From positions 333,008 through 397,007 of the forward strand of contig QHTE01000055.1 of NCBI GenBank assembly GCA_003220685.1: a DNA stretch of 64,000 nucleotides, read 5' to 3'. The notes below the pieces were generated by a model. The model was not told the DNA's origin and made no database searches. It saw only the letters and a list, made by a program, of their open reading frames with translations. Shown in pieces: positions 27,180-35,987 of this stretch (position 1 is the first letter of the stretch; every line of letters begins with the position of its first letter). The stretch is from Candidatus Rokuibacteriota bacterium (GTDB taxonomy: Bacteria; Methylomirabilota; Methylomirabilia; Rokubacteriales; CSP1-6). The translations under genes were made by a program, and so were the position numbers.

Positions 27180-27826
27180 CGCTCGACGAGCTCCGGTTTG
27201 ACGCCCAGGGCCTGCTGCCCGCGGTCGTTCAGGAGGCCGACACCGGCGAGCTCTTGATGGTCGCCTGGATGGACCGCGCGGCGGTCGAGGCCACGCTGTC
27301 GAGCGGTGTCACTCACTTCTGGTCCCGCTCACGCGGCAAGCCCTGGCGGAAGGGCGAGACCTCCGGGCACGTCCAGCACGTCCAGTCGGTCTACGCCGAT
27401 TGCGACGGCGACACGCTCCTGGTCCAGGTCCACCAGGAGGGCGCGGCCTGTCATACCGGACAGCGCACGTGCTTCTTCGCGGCGCTCAAGGGTGGCGCAG
27501 GCGACGAGCCGCGCCCGGCGCCATCGACCATGCTCGAGCGGATCGAGCGCACCATCGAGGAAAGAAAGCGGAACCGGCCCGCCGGATCGTACGTCGCCGG
27601 CCTGCTGGCGGCGGGCGAGTCGCACCTGTGCCGGAAGCTCGGTGAAGAGGCGATCGAGGTGATCACCGCCACGCTCGGTGGTGAGGGCGACCGGCGCGTC
27701 ATCGAGGAAGTCGCCGACCTGTGGTTCCACACCCTCGTGCTGCTCGGCGCGCGTGGGATACCGCTCCGCGAGGTCCTGAACGAGCTGGCGCGACGCCACG
27801 CGGCACGGCCCACGCCGGATCGGTAG
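27176..27826 (+). CDS. hisI: Bifunctional phosphoribosyl-AMP cyclohydrolase / phosphoribosyl-ATP pyrophosphatase
   Basis: A 216-residue HisIE fusion for steps 2 and 3 of histidine synthesis. The N-terminal cyclohydrolase (about 1-110) has [35 protein letters not shown] and [10 protein letters not shown], with Zn and Mg ligands. The C-terminal MazG-like pyrophosphatase (about 120-216) has [23 protein letters not shown] and [16 protein letters not shown] 27176 overlaps the hisF stop. It is the last his gene here. Confidence 0.95.
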   Translation: MTLDELRFDAQGLLPAVVQEADTGELLMVAWMDRAAVEATLSSGVTHFWSRSRGKPWRKGETSGHVQHVQSVYADCDGDTLLVQVHQEGAACHTGQRTCFFAALKGGAGDEPRPAPSTMLERIERTIEERKRNRPAGSYVAGLLAAGESHLCRKLGEEAIEVITATLGGEGDRRVIEEVADLWFHTLVLLGARGIPLREVLNELARRHAARPTPDR

Positions 27827-27833
27827 CCGGCTC

Positions 27834-28346
27834 GTGTGCCGGGCGCCGCTGGCGCTCGCGCTGGGAGCCGTCATCGTCCTCACCGGGTGCGCCGGCCGGC
27901 GAATCGAGAACGGCGTCTATCACTCCGAGAAAGGCTATCGCCTCACCCTGCCGGGCGCCGACTGGTCCGTCGCCACCGGGAGCAAGGCCGACCTCGAGCT
28001 CAGACATCAGGAAGGGCTGGCGGCGATGCTGGCCAACGCCGAGTGCGACGAACGCGCGAGATCCCGCAGCGCCGGCCTGCTCCTCGGTCAGCTATTGATC
28101 GGGCTGCACGACCGCGCGACGATCGAGCAGAACGAGGTCTCGGTGAACGGGCAGCGGGCTCTGCATCGGGTGCTCGACGGCCGGGTATCGGAGGACGGCG
28201 TGCCCACGCGGATCGAGGCGTACGTGTGGAAAGACGGGGCGTGCGTCTACGACTTCGCCTACGCGGCGCCTCCGGCTTCGTTCGAGGCGTGGCGCGGCGA
28301 CTTTCGCCGGTTCGTCGAGAGCTTCGCGAAGGAGCGCGCGGACTGA
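27834..28346 (+). CDS. Putative lipoprotein upstream of the MCE operon
   Basis: A 170-residue protein of unknown function with a lipoprotein signal peptide: hydrophobic core and lipobox LTGC with Cys19. The mature part opens YHSEKGYRLTLPGADW, a beta-rich pattern seen in PsbP-like or outer-membrane-linked hypothetical lipoproteins. It starts with GTG eight bases after hisIE and ends three bases before mlaE, so it may be cotranscribed with the mla genes and work in the same envelope pathway; that is inference from position only. Confidence 0.7.
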   Translation: MCRAPLALALGAVIVLTGCAGRRIENGVYHSEKGYRLTLPGADWSVATGSKADLELRHQEGLAAMLANAECDERARSRSAGLLLGQLLIGLHDRATIEQNEVSVNGQRALHRVLDGRVSEDGVPTRIEAYVWKDGACVYDFAYAAPPASFEAWRGDFRRFVESFAKERAD

Positions 28347-28349
28347 CGG

Positions 28350-29111
28350 ATGGACGTCTATCTGAGACGCACCGTGGAGTGGTACGGCGGGGTCGGCCTG
28401 CTGACCAAGCAGGTCTTCCGGAGCCTCGCCCTGCCGCCGAAGTACTTCCGCCTCGTGGTCCAGGAGATCGAGGTGATGGGCGTGCGGTCGCTCGGCGTCG
28501 CGCTGACGGCCGCCATCTTCACCGGCATGGTCTTCACGATCCAGAGCGCGGTCAACATGGGCCGCTTCGGCGCCGAGAGCTACGTCGGCCCGGTCGCCGC
28601 GCTGGCGATCCTGCGCGAGCTCGGACCCGTTCTGACCGCGATTCTCGTCGGCGGCAAGGTGGCCTCGGGCATCACGGCCGAGCTCGGCTCGATGAAGGTG
28701 ACCGAGCAGATCGACGCGCTCCGCACCCTCGGCGTGAACTACATCAAGCGCCTCGTGGTGCCGCGCGTGCTGGCGGCGCTCGTCGTGTTCCCGCTCCTGA
28801 CGGTGCTGGCCGACGCGGTCGGCGTGCTCGGAGGTATGCTGATCATGTTCCTGGAGCGCGGCGCGGACCTGCACGCCTACTGGAACATCACGACCTACTG
28901 GGTCGTGCCGAAGGACTTCCTGACCGGTGTCGGCAAAGCGGTGTTCTTCGGGGTGATCGTGACGCTCATCGGCTGCTACAACGGCCTCAGCACGGAGGGC
29001 GGGACGGAGGGGCTCGGTCGGGCGACGACCGCGACGGTCGTGCACGTGACCATGGGGGTCATCGTGTCGGACTTCTTCATCACCAAGCTGTTCCTGACGC
29101 TTTTCTATTGA
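28350..29111 (+). CDS. mlaE: MlaE-family phospholipid ABC transporter permease
   Basis: A 253-residue inner-membrane permease of the Mla/MCE lipid transport system, which moves phospholipids between inner and outer membranes. The conserved family block runs from AALAILRELGPVLTAILVGGKVASG to ELGSMKVTEQIDALRTLG (about 85-130), followed by several hydrophobic helices. The ATG at 28350 follows the lipoprotein gene closely, and mlaF begins within six bases of its stop. Confidence 0.93.
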   Translation: MDVYLRRTVEWYGGVGLLTKQVFRSLALPPKYFRLVVQEIEVMGVRSLGVALTAAIFTGMVFTIQSAVNMGRFGAESYVGPVAALAILRELGPVLTAILVGGKVASGITAELGSMKVTEQIDALRTLGVNYIKRLVVPRVLAALVVFPLLTVLADAVGVLGGMLIMFLERGADLHAYWNITTYWVVPKDFLTGVGKAVFFGVIVTLIGCYNGLSTEGGTEGLGRATTATVVHVTMGVIVSDFFITKLFLTLFY

Positions 29112-29116
29112 CGGGC

Positions 29117-29863
29117 ATGGCCGAGGCGATCGTGGAGGCGACCGGGCTCAGAAAGAGCTTCGATTTGAGCGAGGTGCTGCGCGGTGTCTCGTTCGTGCTC
29201 GACAAGGGCGAGACCCTGGTGGTCATGGGCGGCAGCGGCGCCGGCAAGACGGTCCTCCTCCGCCTCGTCGCGGGTCTGATCCGGCCCGACGCCGGCCGGC
29301 TGCGCCTCTTCGGGGTCCACATCGAGAACCTCTCGGAGGAAGCCTTGCTCCCGCTGCGGCGCCGCATGGGCTACGTCTTCCAGAGTGCTGCGCTCTTCGA
29401 TTCCCTGTCCGTTTACGAGAACGTCGCGTATCCTCTTCGCGAGCACACCAGCCTCGGGGAGGCGGAGATCCACGAGCGTGTGGTCCGGAACCTGTCGGTC
29501 GTGGGACTCTCGAACGACGTCCTGCCGCTTCTGCCGTCCGAGCTGTCCGGCGGCATGCGCAAGCGGGTCGGCATCGCGCGCGCCCTCTCGGTCGAGCCGG
29601 AGATGCTCCTGTTCGACGAGCCGACGGCCGGCCTCGACCCGACGAACGCCAAGCTCGTCGCCGACCTGATGCTGCACCTGCGGGGCGGCGTGTGCGACAC
29701 GGCGATGGTCGTCACGCACGACATCGAGCTGGCGCGCACGGTCGCCGACCGCGTGGCCATCCTCATCGAGGGGCAGTTCGCGGCCCTCGGGCCGGCGGAC
29801 GAAGTCCTCAGCGGACGCAACCCGGCGGTGCAGGCCTTCCTCGCCGGCACGGCGGCCCGATGA
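29117..29863 (+). CDS. mlaF: MlaF-family ABC transporter ATPase
   Basis: A 248-residue ATPase of the MCE lipid transporter. Walker A GGSGAGKTVLL (about 38-48), Q-loop FQSAALFDSLSV, signature LSGGMRKRVGIARAL (about 142), Walker B LLFDEPTAGLDP and H-loop VTHD are in order; SAALFDSL and SGGMRKR are typical of MlaF. I chose ATG 29117; a TTG at 29108 overlapping the mlaE stop would add three residues. A 13-codon bridging ORF joins it to mlaD. Confidence 0.93.
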   Translation: MAEAIVEATGLRKSFDLSEVLRGVSFVLDKGETLVVMGGSGAGKTVLLRLVAGLIRPDAGRLRLFGVHIENLSEEALLPLRRRMGYVFQSAALFDSLSVYENVAYPLREHTSLGEAEIHERVVRNLSVVGLSNDVLPLLPSELSGGMRKRVGIARALSVEPEMLLFDEPTAGLDPTNAKLVADLMLHLRGGVCDTAMVVTHDIELARTVADRVAILIEGQFAALGPADEVLSGRNPAVQAFLAGTAAR

Positions 29864-29901
29864 GCCGAGCCCTGAGGGCCGCGAGCGAGGCGAGCCGGTG
29901 A
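29860..29901 (+). other. Bridging mini-ORF mlaF-mlaD (family C spacer)
   Basis: ATG 29860 overlaps the mlaF stop (ATGA) and encodes MSRALRAASEASR; its TGA overlaps the mlaD GTG (GTGA). The DNA ends CGAGGCGAGCC before the start, like the hisB-hisH spacer, and both peptides share an R-A-A...E-A-S pattern. Whether the peptide is made is unknown. Confidence 0.35.
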
Positions 29902-31091
29902 ACGACAAGCACGAGAACGCGGCGAAGTTTCGCGTCGGCGTCTTTGTCCTGGTCGCGCTCCTGACCTTCCTCGGCGCGGTCTACGCTCTTGGGGCCCGGG
30001 CGAGGCTGTTCGAGGCGCGCTACACCATCCACGCCGACTTCACCGAGGTGGGCGGCCTCGTCGAGGGTGCGACGGTCCGGCTCGCCGGCGTGCAGATCGG
30101 CCGGGTGACGGGGGTGAACCTTCCGCCGCAGCCGGGCGGCAAAGTCCGGGTCGATCTCACGATCGGCCGGCGCTTCTCCGACCGGATCCGCAAGAACTCG
30201 GTCGCGCGCATCGAGACCCAGGGACTGCTCGGGGACCGGATCGTGGAGATCACCGTCGGGGACGCGAGCGCGCCGCCGGTGGCGCCGGGCGAGGTGCTGG
30301 CCTCGCGCGATCCGGCCGACTTCGGCCGGGTGATCGCCGCCGGCGCCGAGACGGCCAAGAACGTCGCGGCGCTCGCGGACTCGCTGCGCGAGACGGCTGA
30401 TCAGGTCAACAAGTCGAAGATGATCCAGGACGCGGCGGCGACGGTGAACAAGCTCGGACGCGTGGTCGACCAGGTGGAGCATGGCCGCGGCTGGGCGCAC
30501 GCGCTCCTCTACGAGGAGCCGATCGCGCTCAAGCGGGTCAACGAGCTGATCGCGACGACGCAGGCGCTGATCGAGCGGGTCGAGAAGGGCCAGGGCGCGG
30601 CCGGGGTGCTGGTCTCGCCCGAGGGCACCGCCTCGGCGAAGCGCTTCGTGGCGGCGATGGATCGGATCAGCGCGATGATCGAGCAGCCGGAGCGCGAGAC
30701 GGGGCTCTTGCCGGGGCTTCTGTTCGATCCGAAGTACAAGGCGGTCCTCGACGACCTCAAGGTCGTCTCGCACAACCTCCGTCTGGTCTCCGACCGCGTG
30801 GCGGGCGGCCGCGGAACGCTCGGAAGCCTGGTCGCGGACAGCGGCGCCGACGACGGATCGCTCTCGCTCACGATGCAGGACCTCCGGGCCGCCATGGCGA
30901 ACCTGAAATCGATCAGCCAGAAGATCAACGAAGGCGAAGGGACGGTGGGGCTGCTCATCGCCGACCCCACGATCTACGAGCGCCTGGTGACGATTCTCGA
31001 CGGCGCCCAGCGGAGCTTCCTCCTGCGCTCGATGATCAAGAGCCTCGGGGATAAGGGAGCGAAGTCGAAGGATGACGACACGCGACGCTAG
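29898..31091 (+). CDS. mlaD: MlaD-family MCE domain protein
   Basis: A 397-residue membrane-anchored MCE protein, the periplasmic lipid-binding ring of the Mla transporter. One N-terminal transmembrane helix (about 12-32) precedes the MCE domain (about 40-120: FTEVGGLVEGATVRLAGVQIG, IETQGLLGDRIVEI). The remaining 270 residues are helical, with repeats such as AGVLVSPEG and GLLIADP. E. coli MlaD has about 183 residues, so this is a long form that might reach further across the periplasm. GTG 29898 is set by the spacer; the 3' end overlaps radA by 20 bases. Confidence 0.9.
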   Translation: MNDKHENAAKFRVGVFVLVALLTFLGAVYALGARARLFEARYTIHADFTEVGGLVEGATVRLAGVQIGRVTGVNLPPQPGGKVRVDLTIGRRFSDRIRKNSVARIETQGLLGDRIVEITVGDASAPPVAPGEVLASRDPADFGRVIAAGAETAKNVAALADSLRETADQVNKSKMIQDAAATVNKLGRVVDQVEHGRGWAHALLYEEPIALKRVNELIATTQALIERVEKGQGAAGVLVSPEGTASAKRFVAAMDRISAMIEQPERETGLLPGLLFDPKYKAVLDDLKVVSHNLRLVSDRVAGGRGTLGSLVADSGADDGSLSLTMQDLRAAMANLKSISQKINEGEGTVGLLIADPTIYERLVTILDGAQRSFLLRSMIKSLGDKGAKSKDDDTRR

Positions 31092-32439
31092 CGCCTACCG
31101 CTGCCAGGAATGCGGCTTCTCGAGCCCCAAGCCCGGCACGTGTCCCGATTGCCGGCGCGCCGGCAACACCTGGGTGCAGCTCGTCGAGGAGCGGCCGGTC
31201 TCGCCGCGCTCGTCGCGGCGCGCGAGCGTGGCCGCCGCCCGGCCCCGCGCGCTGACAGAGATCTCGATAGAGCCGGACGACCGCGTCCGCACCGGGATCG
31301 GCGAGCTGGACCGCGTGCTGGGCGGCGGCGTAGTGCGCGGCTCGCTGGTGCTGATCGGAGGCGACCCCGGAGTGGGCAAGAGCACCCTGCTCCTGCAAGC
31401 GGCCCGGGCGCTGGCCCAGGCCGCCCCGCCGGTCCTTTACGTCACCGCCGAAGAGTCGGCCGCGCAGGTGAAGATGCGCGCGGACCGGCTCGGGATCGCG
31501 ACCGACGGGCTCTTGCTGTGGCCCGAAAACGATCTGTCGATCGTCCAGGCGCAACTCGACGACGTGAAGGCCCGGGCGCTGGTCATCGACTCGATCCAGA
31601 CGGTGTTCCTGCCCGATCTGGAGTCGGCGCCGGGCAGCGTGGCGCAGGTGCGCGAGTGCGGGGCGCGGCTGATGACCCTGGCCAAGGGCCGCGGCATCGC
31701 GACCTTCCTGGTCGGCCACGTCACGAAGGATGGCGCGCTCGCCGGGCCGCGCGTGCTCGAGCACCTGGTCGACACGGTGCTGTACTTCGAGGGCGAGCGC
31801 ACTCACTCCTACCGGGTGCTTCGCGCGGTGAAGAACCGGTTCGGCTCGACCAACGAGATCGGTGTCTTCGAGATGGTGGAGGGCGGGCTGGTCGAGGTGA
31901 AGAACCCGTCCGGGTTCTTCCTCGCCGAGCGGCCCCGCGAAGCGCCCGGCTCGGTCGTGGTCTCGAGCCTCGAGGGCACGCGACCCGTGCTGCTCGAGCT
32001 GCAGGCGCTCGTCGCGCAGGCGTCCGTCGGCACGCCGCGGCGAACGGTGCTCGGCGCCGACTACAATCGCGTCTGTCTGCTCCTGGCCGTGCTCGAGAAG
32101 CGCGCGGGCGTTCCGCTCGGCAGCCAGGACGTGTACGTCAACGTCGCCGGCGGGGGCCGCGTCACCGAGCCCGCGGCCGATCTGGGGATCGTCGTCGCGG
32201 CGGCGTCGAGCTACATGGATCGCGTCGTGCCGCCGGACGTGCTCGTGGTCGGCGAGGTCGGGCTCACCGGCGAGGTCCGCGCGGTCGCCGGGCTCGAGCT
32301 TCGCCTGCGCGAGGCGGCCGCGCTCGGGTTCCGGCGGGCCATCGTGCCCCAGAGCAACATCCTCGAGCCGATCAGAGTGTCGGTCGACATCCGCGGCGTG
32401 GCGACGGTCGGCGAGGCGCTGACCGCGCTGCTCGGCTGA
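31072..32439 (+). CDS. radA: DNA repair protein RadA
   Basis: A 455-residue RecA-like branch-migration ATPase of recombination. An N-terminal four-Cys zinc finger (CQEC ... CPDC, about 11-27) leads into Walker A GDPGVGKST (about 97-105), Walker B LVIDSIQT, the RadA-specific KNRFG (254-258) and a C-terminal Lon-like domain (AADLGIVVAAASSY, VGEVGLTGEVR). ATG 31072 lies inside the end of mlaD, and the stop overlaps ispD (TGATG). Length matches the family. Confidence 0.95.
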   Translation: MTTRDASAYRCQECGFSSPKPGTCPDCRRAGNTWVQLVEERPVSPRSSRRASVAAARPRALTEISIEPDDRVRTGIGELDRVLGGGVVRGSLVLIGGDPGVGKSTLLLQAARALAQAAPPVLYVTAEESAAQVKMRADRLGIATDGLLLWPENDLSIVQAQLDDVKARALVIDSIQTVFLPDLESAPGSVAQVRECGARLMTLAKGRGIATFLVGHVTKDGALAGPRVLEHLVDTVLYFEGERTHSYRVLRAVKNRFGSTNEIGVFEMVEGGLVEVKNPSGFFLAERPREAPGSVVVSSLEGTRPVLLELQALVAQASVGTPRRTVLGADYNRVCLLLAVLEKRAGVPLGSQDVYVNVAGGGRVTEPAADLGIVVAAASSYMDRVVPPDVLVVGEVGLTGEVRAVAGLELRLREAAALGFRRAIVPQSNILEPIRVSVDIRGVATVGEALTALLG

Positions 32440-33137
32440 TGCCGGACCGGCCGAAGCCCCTGAAGCTGGCGGTCGTCATCCCCGCGGGCGGCGTGGGAAC
32501 GCGTTTCGGGGGCCGCCTGCCCAAGCAGTTCGTCAATCTCGGCCGCGCGCCCATCCTGACCGAGACGGTCGGGCACTTCACGCGCCATCCCGCTGTGATC
32601 GCGATCGTCGTCGCCGCGCCCGAGATCCACGTGGAGCGCACGCGCCGCGCACTGGCGCGGGTCACGCGCCGGGCGCCCGTCACCGTGATTCAGGGCGGCG
32701 GGATGCGGCAGGACTCCGTCTGGCTCGCGCTGCGGGCCGTCCCCCGCGACGCCGACATGATCGTCGTTCACGACGCGGTCCGGCCGCTGATCACGCGCCG
32801 CCTCATCGACGCGGTCGTGGGCGCGGGCGCGGAGACGGGCGCCGCGATCTGCGCCCTGCCTATCACCGAGACCGTCAAGCGCGTGCGCCAGGAGGTGGTC
32901 GAGACCACGCTCGACCGCTCGGAGCTCTGGGCGGTTCAGACGCCTCAAGCATTTCGTGCGGCCTTGCTCCGGGAAGCCCACGAGAAGGCGCGCCGCGACG
33001 GGGTGGTCGGCACCGACGACGCGATGCTCGTCGAGCGGCTCGGCCATCCGGTTCGTGTGGTGCCCGGGCTCGCCGAGAACGTGAAGATCACCACGCCCGA
33101 CGACCTGCGCCGAGCGCGCCGAGCGTGGGCCAGGTGA
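32439..33137 (+). CDS. ispD: 2-C-methyl-D-erythritol 4-phosphate cytidylyltransferase
   Basis: A 232-residue enzyme of the non-mevalonate isoprenoid pathway, making CDP-ME from MEP and CTP. The N-terminal nucleotide loop is PAGGVGTRFGGRLPKQF; GGGMRQDSV, VHDAVRPLI, ALPITETVKRV, WAVQTPQAF, GTDDAMLVE and NVKITTPDDL follow in family order. ATG 32439 overlaps the radA stop. It is coupled to ispF, which catalyses a later step of the same pathway. Confidence 0.95.
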   Translation: MPDRPKPLKLAVVIPAGGVGTRFGGRLPKQFVNLGRAPILTETVGHFTRHPAVIAIVVAAPEIHVERTRRALARVTRRAPVTVIQGGGMRQDSVWLALRAVPRDADMIVVHDAVRPLITRRLIDAVVGAGAETGAAICALPITETVKRVRQEVVETTLDRSELWAVQTPQAFRAALLREAHEKARRDGVVGTDDAMLVERLGHPVRVVPGLAENVKITTPDDLRRARRAWAR

Positions 33138-33613
33138 CCCGCGTCGGCTTCGGATTCGACGTGCACCCTCTGGTACCCGGCCGGCCGCTCGTGCTGGGCG
33201 GAGTTACGGTAGACTTCGACCGCGGGCTCACCGGACACTCGGACGCCGACGTGCTGTCGCACGCGGTCGGCGAGGCGCTGCTGGGCGCCCTGGCGCTGGG
33301 CGACCTGGGGCGACATTTTCCCGACACCGATCCGCGCTATCGCGGCATCTCAAGCCTGCGGCTCCTCCGGAACGTCGTCGACCTGGTGACCGCGCGGGGC
33401 GGCCGGCTCGTGAACGTGGACGCGACCGTGCTCGCCCAGGCGCCGCGCCTGGCGGCGTTGCTGCCGGAGATGGCCAAGAGGCTGGCCGAAACGCTCGGTC
33501 TCGAGGTCGAGCGGGTGAGCGTGAAGGCGAAGAGCCCCGAAGGACTCGGTCTGGTGGGACGGCAGGAAGGGATGGCGGCGATGGCGGTGGTCAGCGTCGA
33601 GGTGACGGCATGA
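33134..33613 (+). CDS. ispF: 2-C-methyl-D-erythritol 2,4-cyclodiphosphate synthase
   Basis: A 159-residue homotrimeric Zn enzyme that cyclises CDP-ME 2-phosphate. Metal and catalytic residues lie in GFGFDVHPL and GHSDADVLSHAVGEALLGAL; DTDPRY and KSPEGLGLVGRQEG complete the signature. I chose GTG 33134, which overlaps the ispD stop (GTGA) and gives the usual family length; GTG 33125 would add three residues. The stop overlaps cysS. Confidence 0.94.
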   Translation: MTRVGFGFDVHPLVPGRPLVLGGVTVDFDRGLTGHSDADVLSHAVGEALLGALALGDLGRHFPDTDPRYRGISSLRLLRNVVDLVTARGGRLVNVDATVLAQAPRLAALLPEMAKRLAETLGLEVERVSVKAKSPEGLGLVGRQEGMAAMAVVSVEVTA

Positions 33614-34998
33614 TCCGCATCTCCAACACGATGACGCGGACGAAGGAGGAGTTCGTCCCGCTGACTCCCGGCGAGGTCCGCATGTACGTCTGCGGAGTGA
33701 CCGTCTACGACTACTCGCACATCGGCCACGCGCGCAGCGCCATCGTCTTCGACGTGATCCGCCGCTATCTGACCTTCAAGGGCTATCGCGTGACCTTCGT
33801 CAAGAACTACACGGACGTCGACGACCGGATCATTCGGCGCGCCAACGAGGCGGGCGTGTCCGCGCGGGAGTACGCCGAGCGCTTCATCGCCGCGGAGCGC
33901 GAAGACATGGCCTCGCTCGGGGTGCTGGCCCCCGACATCGATCCGAAGGCTACCGAGCACGTGGCCGAGATGATCGAGCTCGTCGAGCGCCTGGTCGACG
34001 ACGGCCACGCCTATCCGGTCGAGGGCGACGTCTACTTCGCGATCAGCAGCTTTCCGCCGTACGGACGGCTCTCCGGAAGGAACCTCGACGAGCTGCTCGC
34101 GGGCGCCCGCGTCGAGGTGGACGAGCGTAAGCGCGACCCGCGCGATTTCGCGCTCTGGAAGGGCGCCAAGCCGGGCGAGCCCTATTGGGACAGTCCGTGG
34201 GGGCCGGGGCGGCCGGGGTGGCACATCGAGTGCTCCGCGATGGCGATGAAGTATCTCGGCCCGTCGTTCGACCTGCACGGCGGCGGCGAGGACCTGATCT
34301 TCCCCCACCACGAGTGCGAGATCGCCCAGGCCGAAGCCTGCACCGGCAAGCCGTTCGCCCGCTACTGGGCGCACAACGGCATGGTCAACATGGGCAAAGA
34401 GAAGATGTCGAAGTCGCTCGGCAACACGCTGAACATCAACGAGATGGTCACGCGCCACAGCCCAGACGCGCTCCGGCTCTGGATGCTCGGGACCCACTAC
34501 CGGAACATGCTCGAGTGGTCCGAGGAGCGCGTCGTCGAGAGCGCGCGCGCGCTCGAGCGCTTGACGCGACTGCGCCACGATGCGGCCGCCGTGCGCGCCG
34601 GCGGCGCGCCGGCGTCGCTGCCGCCGGCGTTCGCCGAGTTCCGGCCACGCTTCGAGAAGGCGATGGACGACGACTTCAACACGCCCCAAGCGCTCGGCGT
34701 CCTCTTCGATTTCGGCCGCGGGCTGGCCGAAGCCCGCGACCGGGGCGGCGCCCCCGCCGCCTTCGTCGCCGGCGTCGACGAGCTGGTGCAGCTCGCGCGC
34801 GTCCTCGGGCTCTTCGGCCGCGACGCCGCGCCAGACGGGCCTCCGCCGGAAGTGCAGCGGCTGCTCGCCGCGCGCGGAGAGGCGCGGGCGCGCCGTGACT
34901 TCAAGCGAGGGGACGAGATCCGCGACGAGATCGCGCGGCTCGGCTGGCTCGTCGAGGACACGCCCGCCGGCCCGCGGCTCACGCCGAAAGGTCGCTAG
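33610..34998 (+). CDS. cysS: Cysteinyl-tRNA synthetase
   Basis: A 462-residue class I synthetase charging tRNA-Cys. HIGH motif HIGH at 37-40, KMSKS at 265-269, and zinc ligands in YVCGVTVYD, the GWHIECS segment and [12 protein letters not shown], so the cysteine-discriminating Zn site is intact. The C-terminal helical anticodon-binding part ends [16 protein letters not shown] 33610 overlaps the ispF stop, and its TAG overlaps the rlmB GTG. Confidence 0.96.
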   Translation: MIRISNTMTRTKEEFVPLTPGEVRMYVCGVTVYDYSHIGHARSAIVFDVIRRYLTFKGYRVTFVKNYTDVDDRIIRRANEAGVSAREYAERFIAAEREDMASLGVLAPDIDPKATEHVAEMIELVERLVDDGHAYPVEGDVYFAISSFPPYGRLSGRNLDELLAGARVEVDERKRDPRDFALWKGAKPGEPYWDSPWGPGRPGWHIECSAMAMKYLGPSFDLHGGGEDLIFPHHECEIAQAEACTGKPFARYWAHNGMVNMGKEKMSKSLGNTLNINEMVTRHSPDALRLWMLGTHYRNMLEWSEERVVESARALERLTRLRHDAAAVRAGGAPASLPPAFAEFRPRFEKAMDDDFNTPQALGVLFDFGRGLAEARDRGGAPAAFVAGVDELVQLARVLGLFGRDAAPDGPPPEVQRLLAARGEARARRDFKRGDEIRDEIARLGWLVEDTPAGPRLTPKGR

Positions 34999-35771
34999 TG
35001 GCCGAAGGCCGTATCTACGGCCGCAATCCCGTGCTCGAGCTGCTGCGCGCCCACGGCCGGCGCGCCGACGAGATCGCGGTGCTCGCCGGAGCGCGAGGTC
35101 CGCTCGCCGAGATCGTCGCCCTCGCGCGGCGCGCGGGCGTGAAGGTCTCCTATCGCACGCGCGAGCAGCTGACCGCGATCGCCGGTAGCGACCGCCATCA
35201 AGGAGTGGTCGCGCGCGTCGCCTCAGCGGAGTACACGGACGTGGGGGCGCTCCTCGCGATCCCCGCCACCCGCCGGGAAGCCCCCTTCTTCGTCGCCCTC
35301 GACCAGGTGCAGGATCCGAGGAACTTCGGCGCGGTCCTCAGGACCGCCGAGGTGTTCGGCGCCCACGGCGTGATCGTCACCAAGCACCATCAGGTCGGCC
35401 TCACCGACGCCGCCGCCCGCGCCGCAATGGGGGCTGTCGAGTATCTGCCCGTCGCCCGCGAGACCAATCTAGTAAACGCCCTCGAAATAGTGAAGAAAGC
35501 TGGCGTCTGGGTATACGGTGGGATTGCGGGCGGAGGGGTTCCCGTGTGGAGCGCGGACTTGACGGGCCCCCTCTGTCTCGTACTGGGAAGCGAGGGGGGC
35601 GGGCTCAGACCGCTGGTCGCCCAGGCGTGTGACGTGCTCCTCACGATCCCGATGCGGGGGAAGATCGGCTCGCTGAACGTCGCGTCCGCCGGAGCGGTTC
35701 TCTGCTACGAAGTTGCGCGGCAGCGCGGCGCCGGGGGCAAAGTGCTTGACTTATCGAAAAGTCAAGCATAA
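34998..35771 (+). CDS. rlmB: 23S rRNA (guanosine-2'-O-)-methyltransferase, RlmB/TrmH family
   Basis: A 257-residue SPOUT methyltransferase with an N-terminal L30e-like substrate-binding domain (GRNPVLELLRAHG) and the trefoil-knot domain: LDQVQDPRNFGAVLRTAEVFGAHGVI (motif 1), LVLGSEGGGLRPLV (motif 2), IPMRGKIGSLNVASAGAVLCYE (motif 3). The likely product is Gm2251 in 23S rRNA. GTG 34998 overlaps the cysS stop. Its last codons form one arm of an inverted repeat that includes the promoter candidate for the tRNA-tuf operon. Confidence 0.92.
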   Translation: MAEGRIYGRNPVLELLRAHGRRADEIAVLAGARGPLAEIVALARRAGVKVSYRTREQLTAIAGSDRHQGVVARVASAEYTDVGALLAIPATRREAPFFVALDQVQDPRNFGAVLRTAEVFGAHGVIVTKHHQVGLTDAAARAAMGAVEYLPVARETNLVNALEIVKKAGVWVYGGIAGGGVPVWSADLTGPLCLVLGSEGGGLRPLVAQACDVLLTIPMRGKIGSLNVASAGAVLCYEVARQRGAGGKVLDLSKSQA

Positions 35772-35774
35772 TGT
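35744..35774 (+). promoter_or_regulatory. Promoter with overlapping inverted repeat before the tRNA-tuf operon
   Basis: TTGACT (35746-35751), a 17-base spacer and TAATGT (35769-35774); CATAAT at 35767-35772 is an alternative -10 with a 15-base spacer. A perfect 9-bp inverted repeat GCTTGACTT / AAGTCAAGC (35744-35752 and 35759-35767, loop ATCGAA) contains the -35 and runs through the last rlmB codons. Transcription would begin near 35781, about eight bases before the first tRNA. The repeat could be an operator or an rlmB 3' hairpin. Confidence 0.55.
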
Positions 35775-35788
35775 GATCTTTTGTCTAT

Positions 35789-35863
35789 GCTGGCGTAGCT
35801 CAGGGGCAGAGCAACTGCCTTGTAAGCAGTGGGTCGGGGGTTCAAATCCTCCCGCCAGCGCCA
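35789..35863 (+). tRNA. tRNA-Thr (anticodon TGT)
   Basis: A 75-base cloverleaf with CCA encoded: acceptor GCTGGCG/CGCCAGC, D stem GCTC/GAGC, anticodon stem ACTGC/GCAGT with loop CTTGTAA (anticodon TGT, reading ACA), and T loop TTCAAAT. Discriminator base is G. First of four tRNAs in the order Thr-Tyr-Gly-Thr, the same order and anticodons as upstream of E. coli tufB. Confidence 0.95.
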
Positions 35864-35901
35864 GCTTTTTCGAGGAGTTGCCAGGTGCGGCCGGCGGATT
35901 C

Positions 35902-35987
35902 GGGGAGGTACCCAAGTGGCCAAAGGGGGCAGACTGTAAATCTGCTGGCGTACGCCTTCGGGGGTTCAAATCCTCCCCTCCCCACCA
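35902..35987 (+). tRNA. tRNA-Tyr (anticodon GTA)
   Basis: An 86-base class II tRNA with a long variable arm: acceptor GGGGAGG/CCTCCCC, anticodon stem GCAGA/TCTGC with loop CTGTAAA (anticodon GTA), T loop TTCAAAT, discriminator A and encoded CCA ending at 35987. Repeat element A begins at the very next base. Confidence 0.95.
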
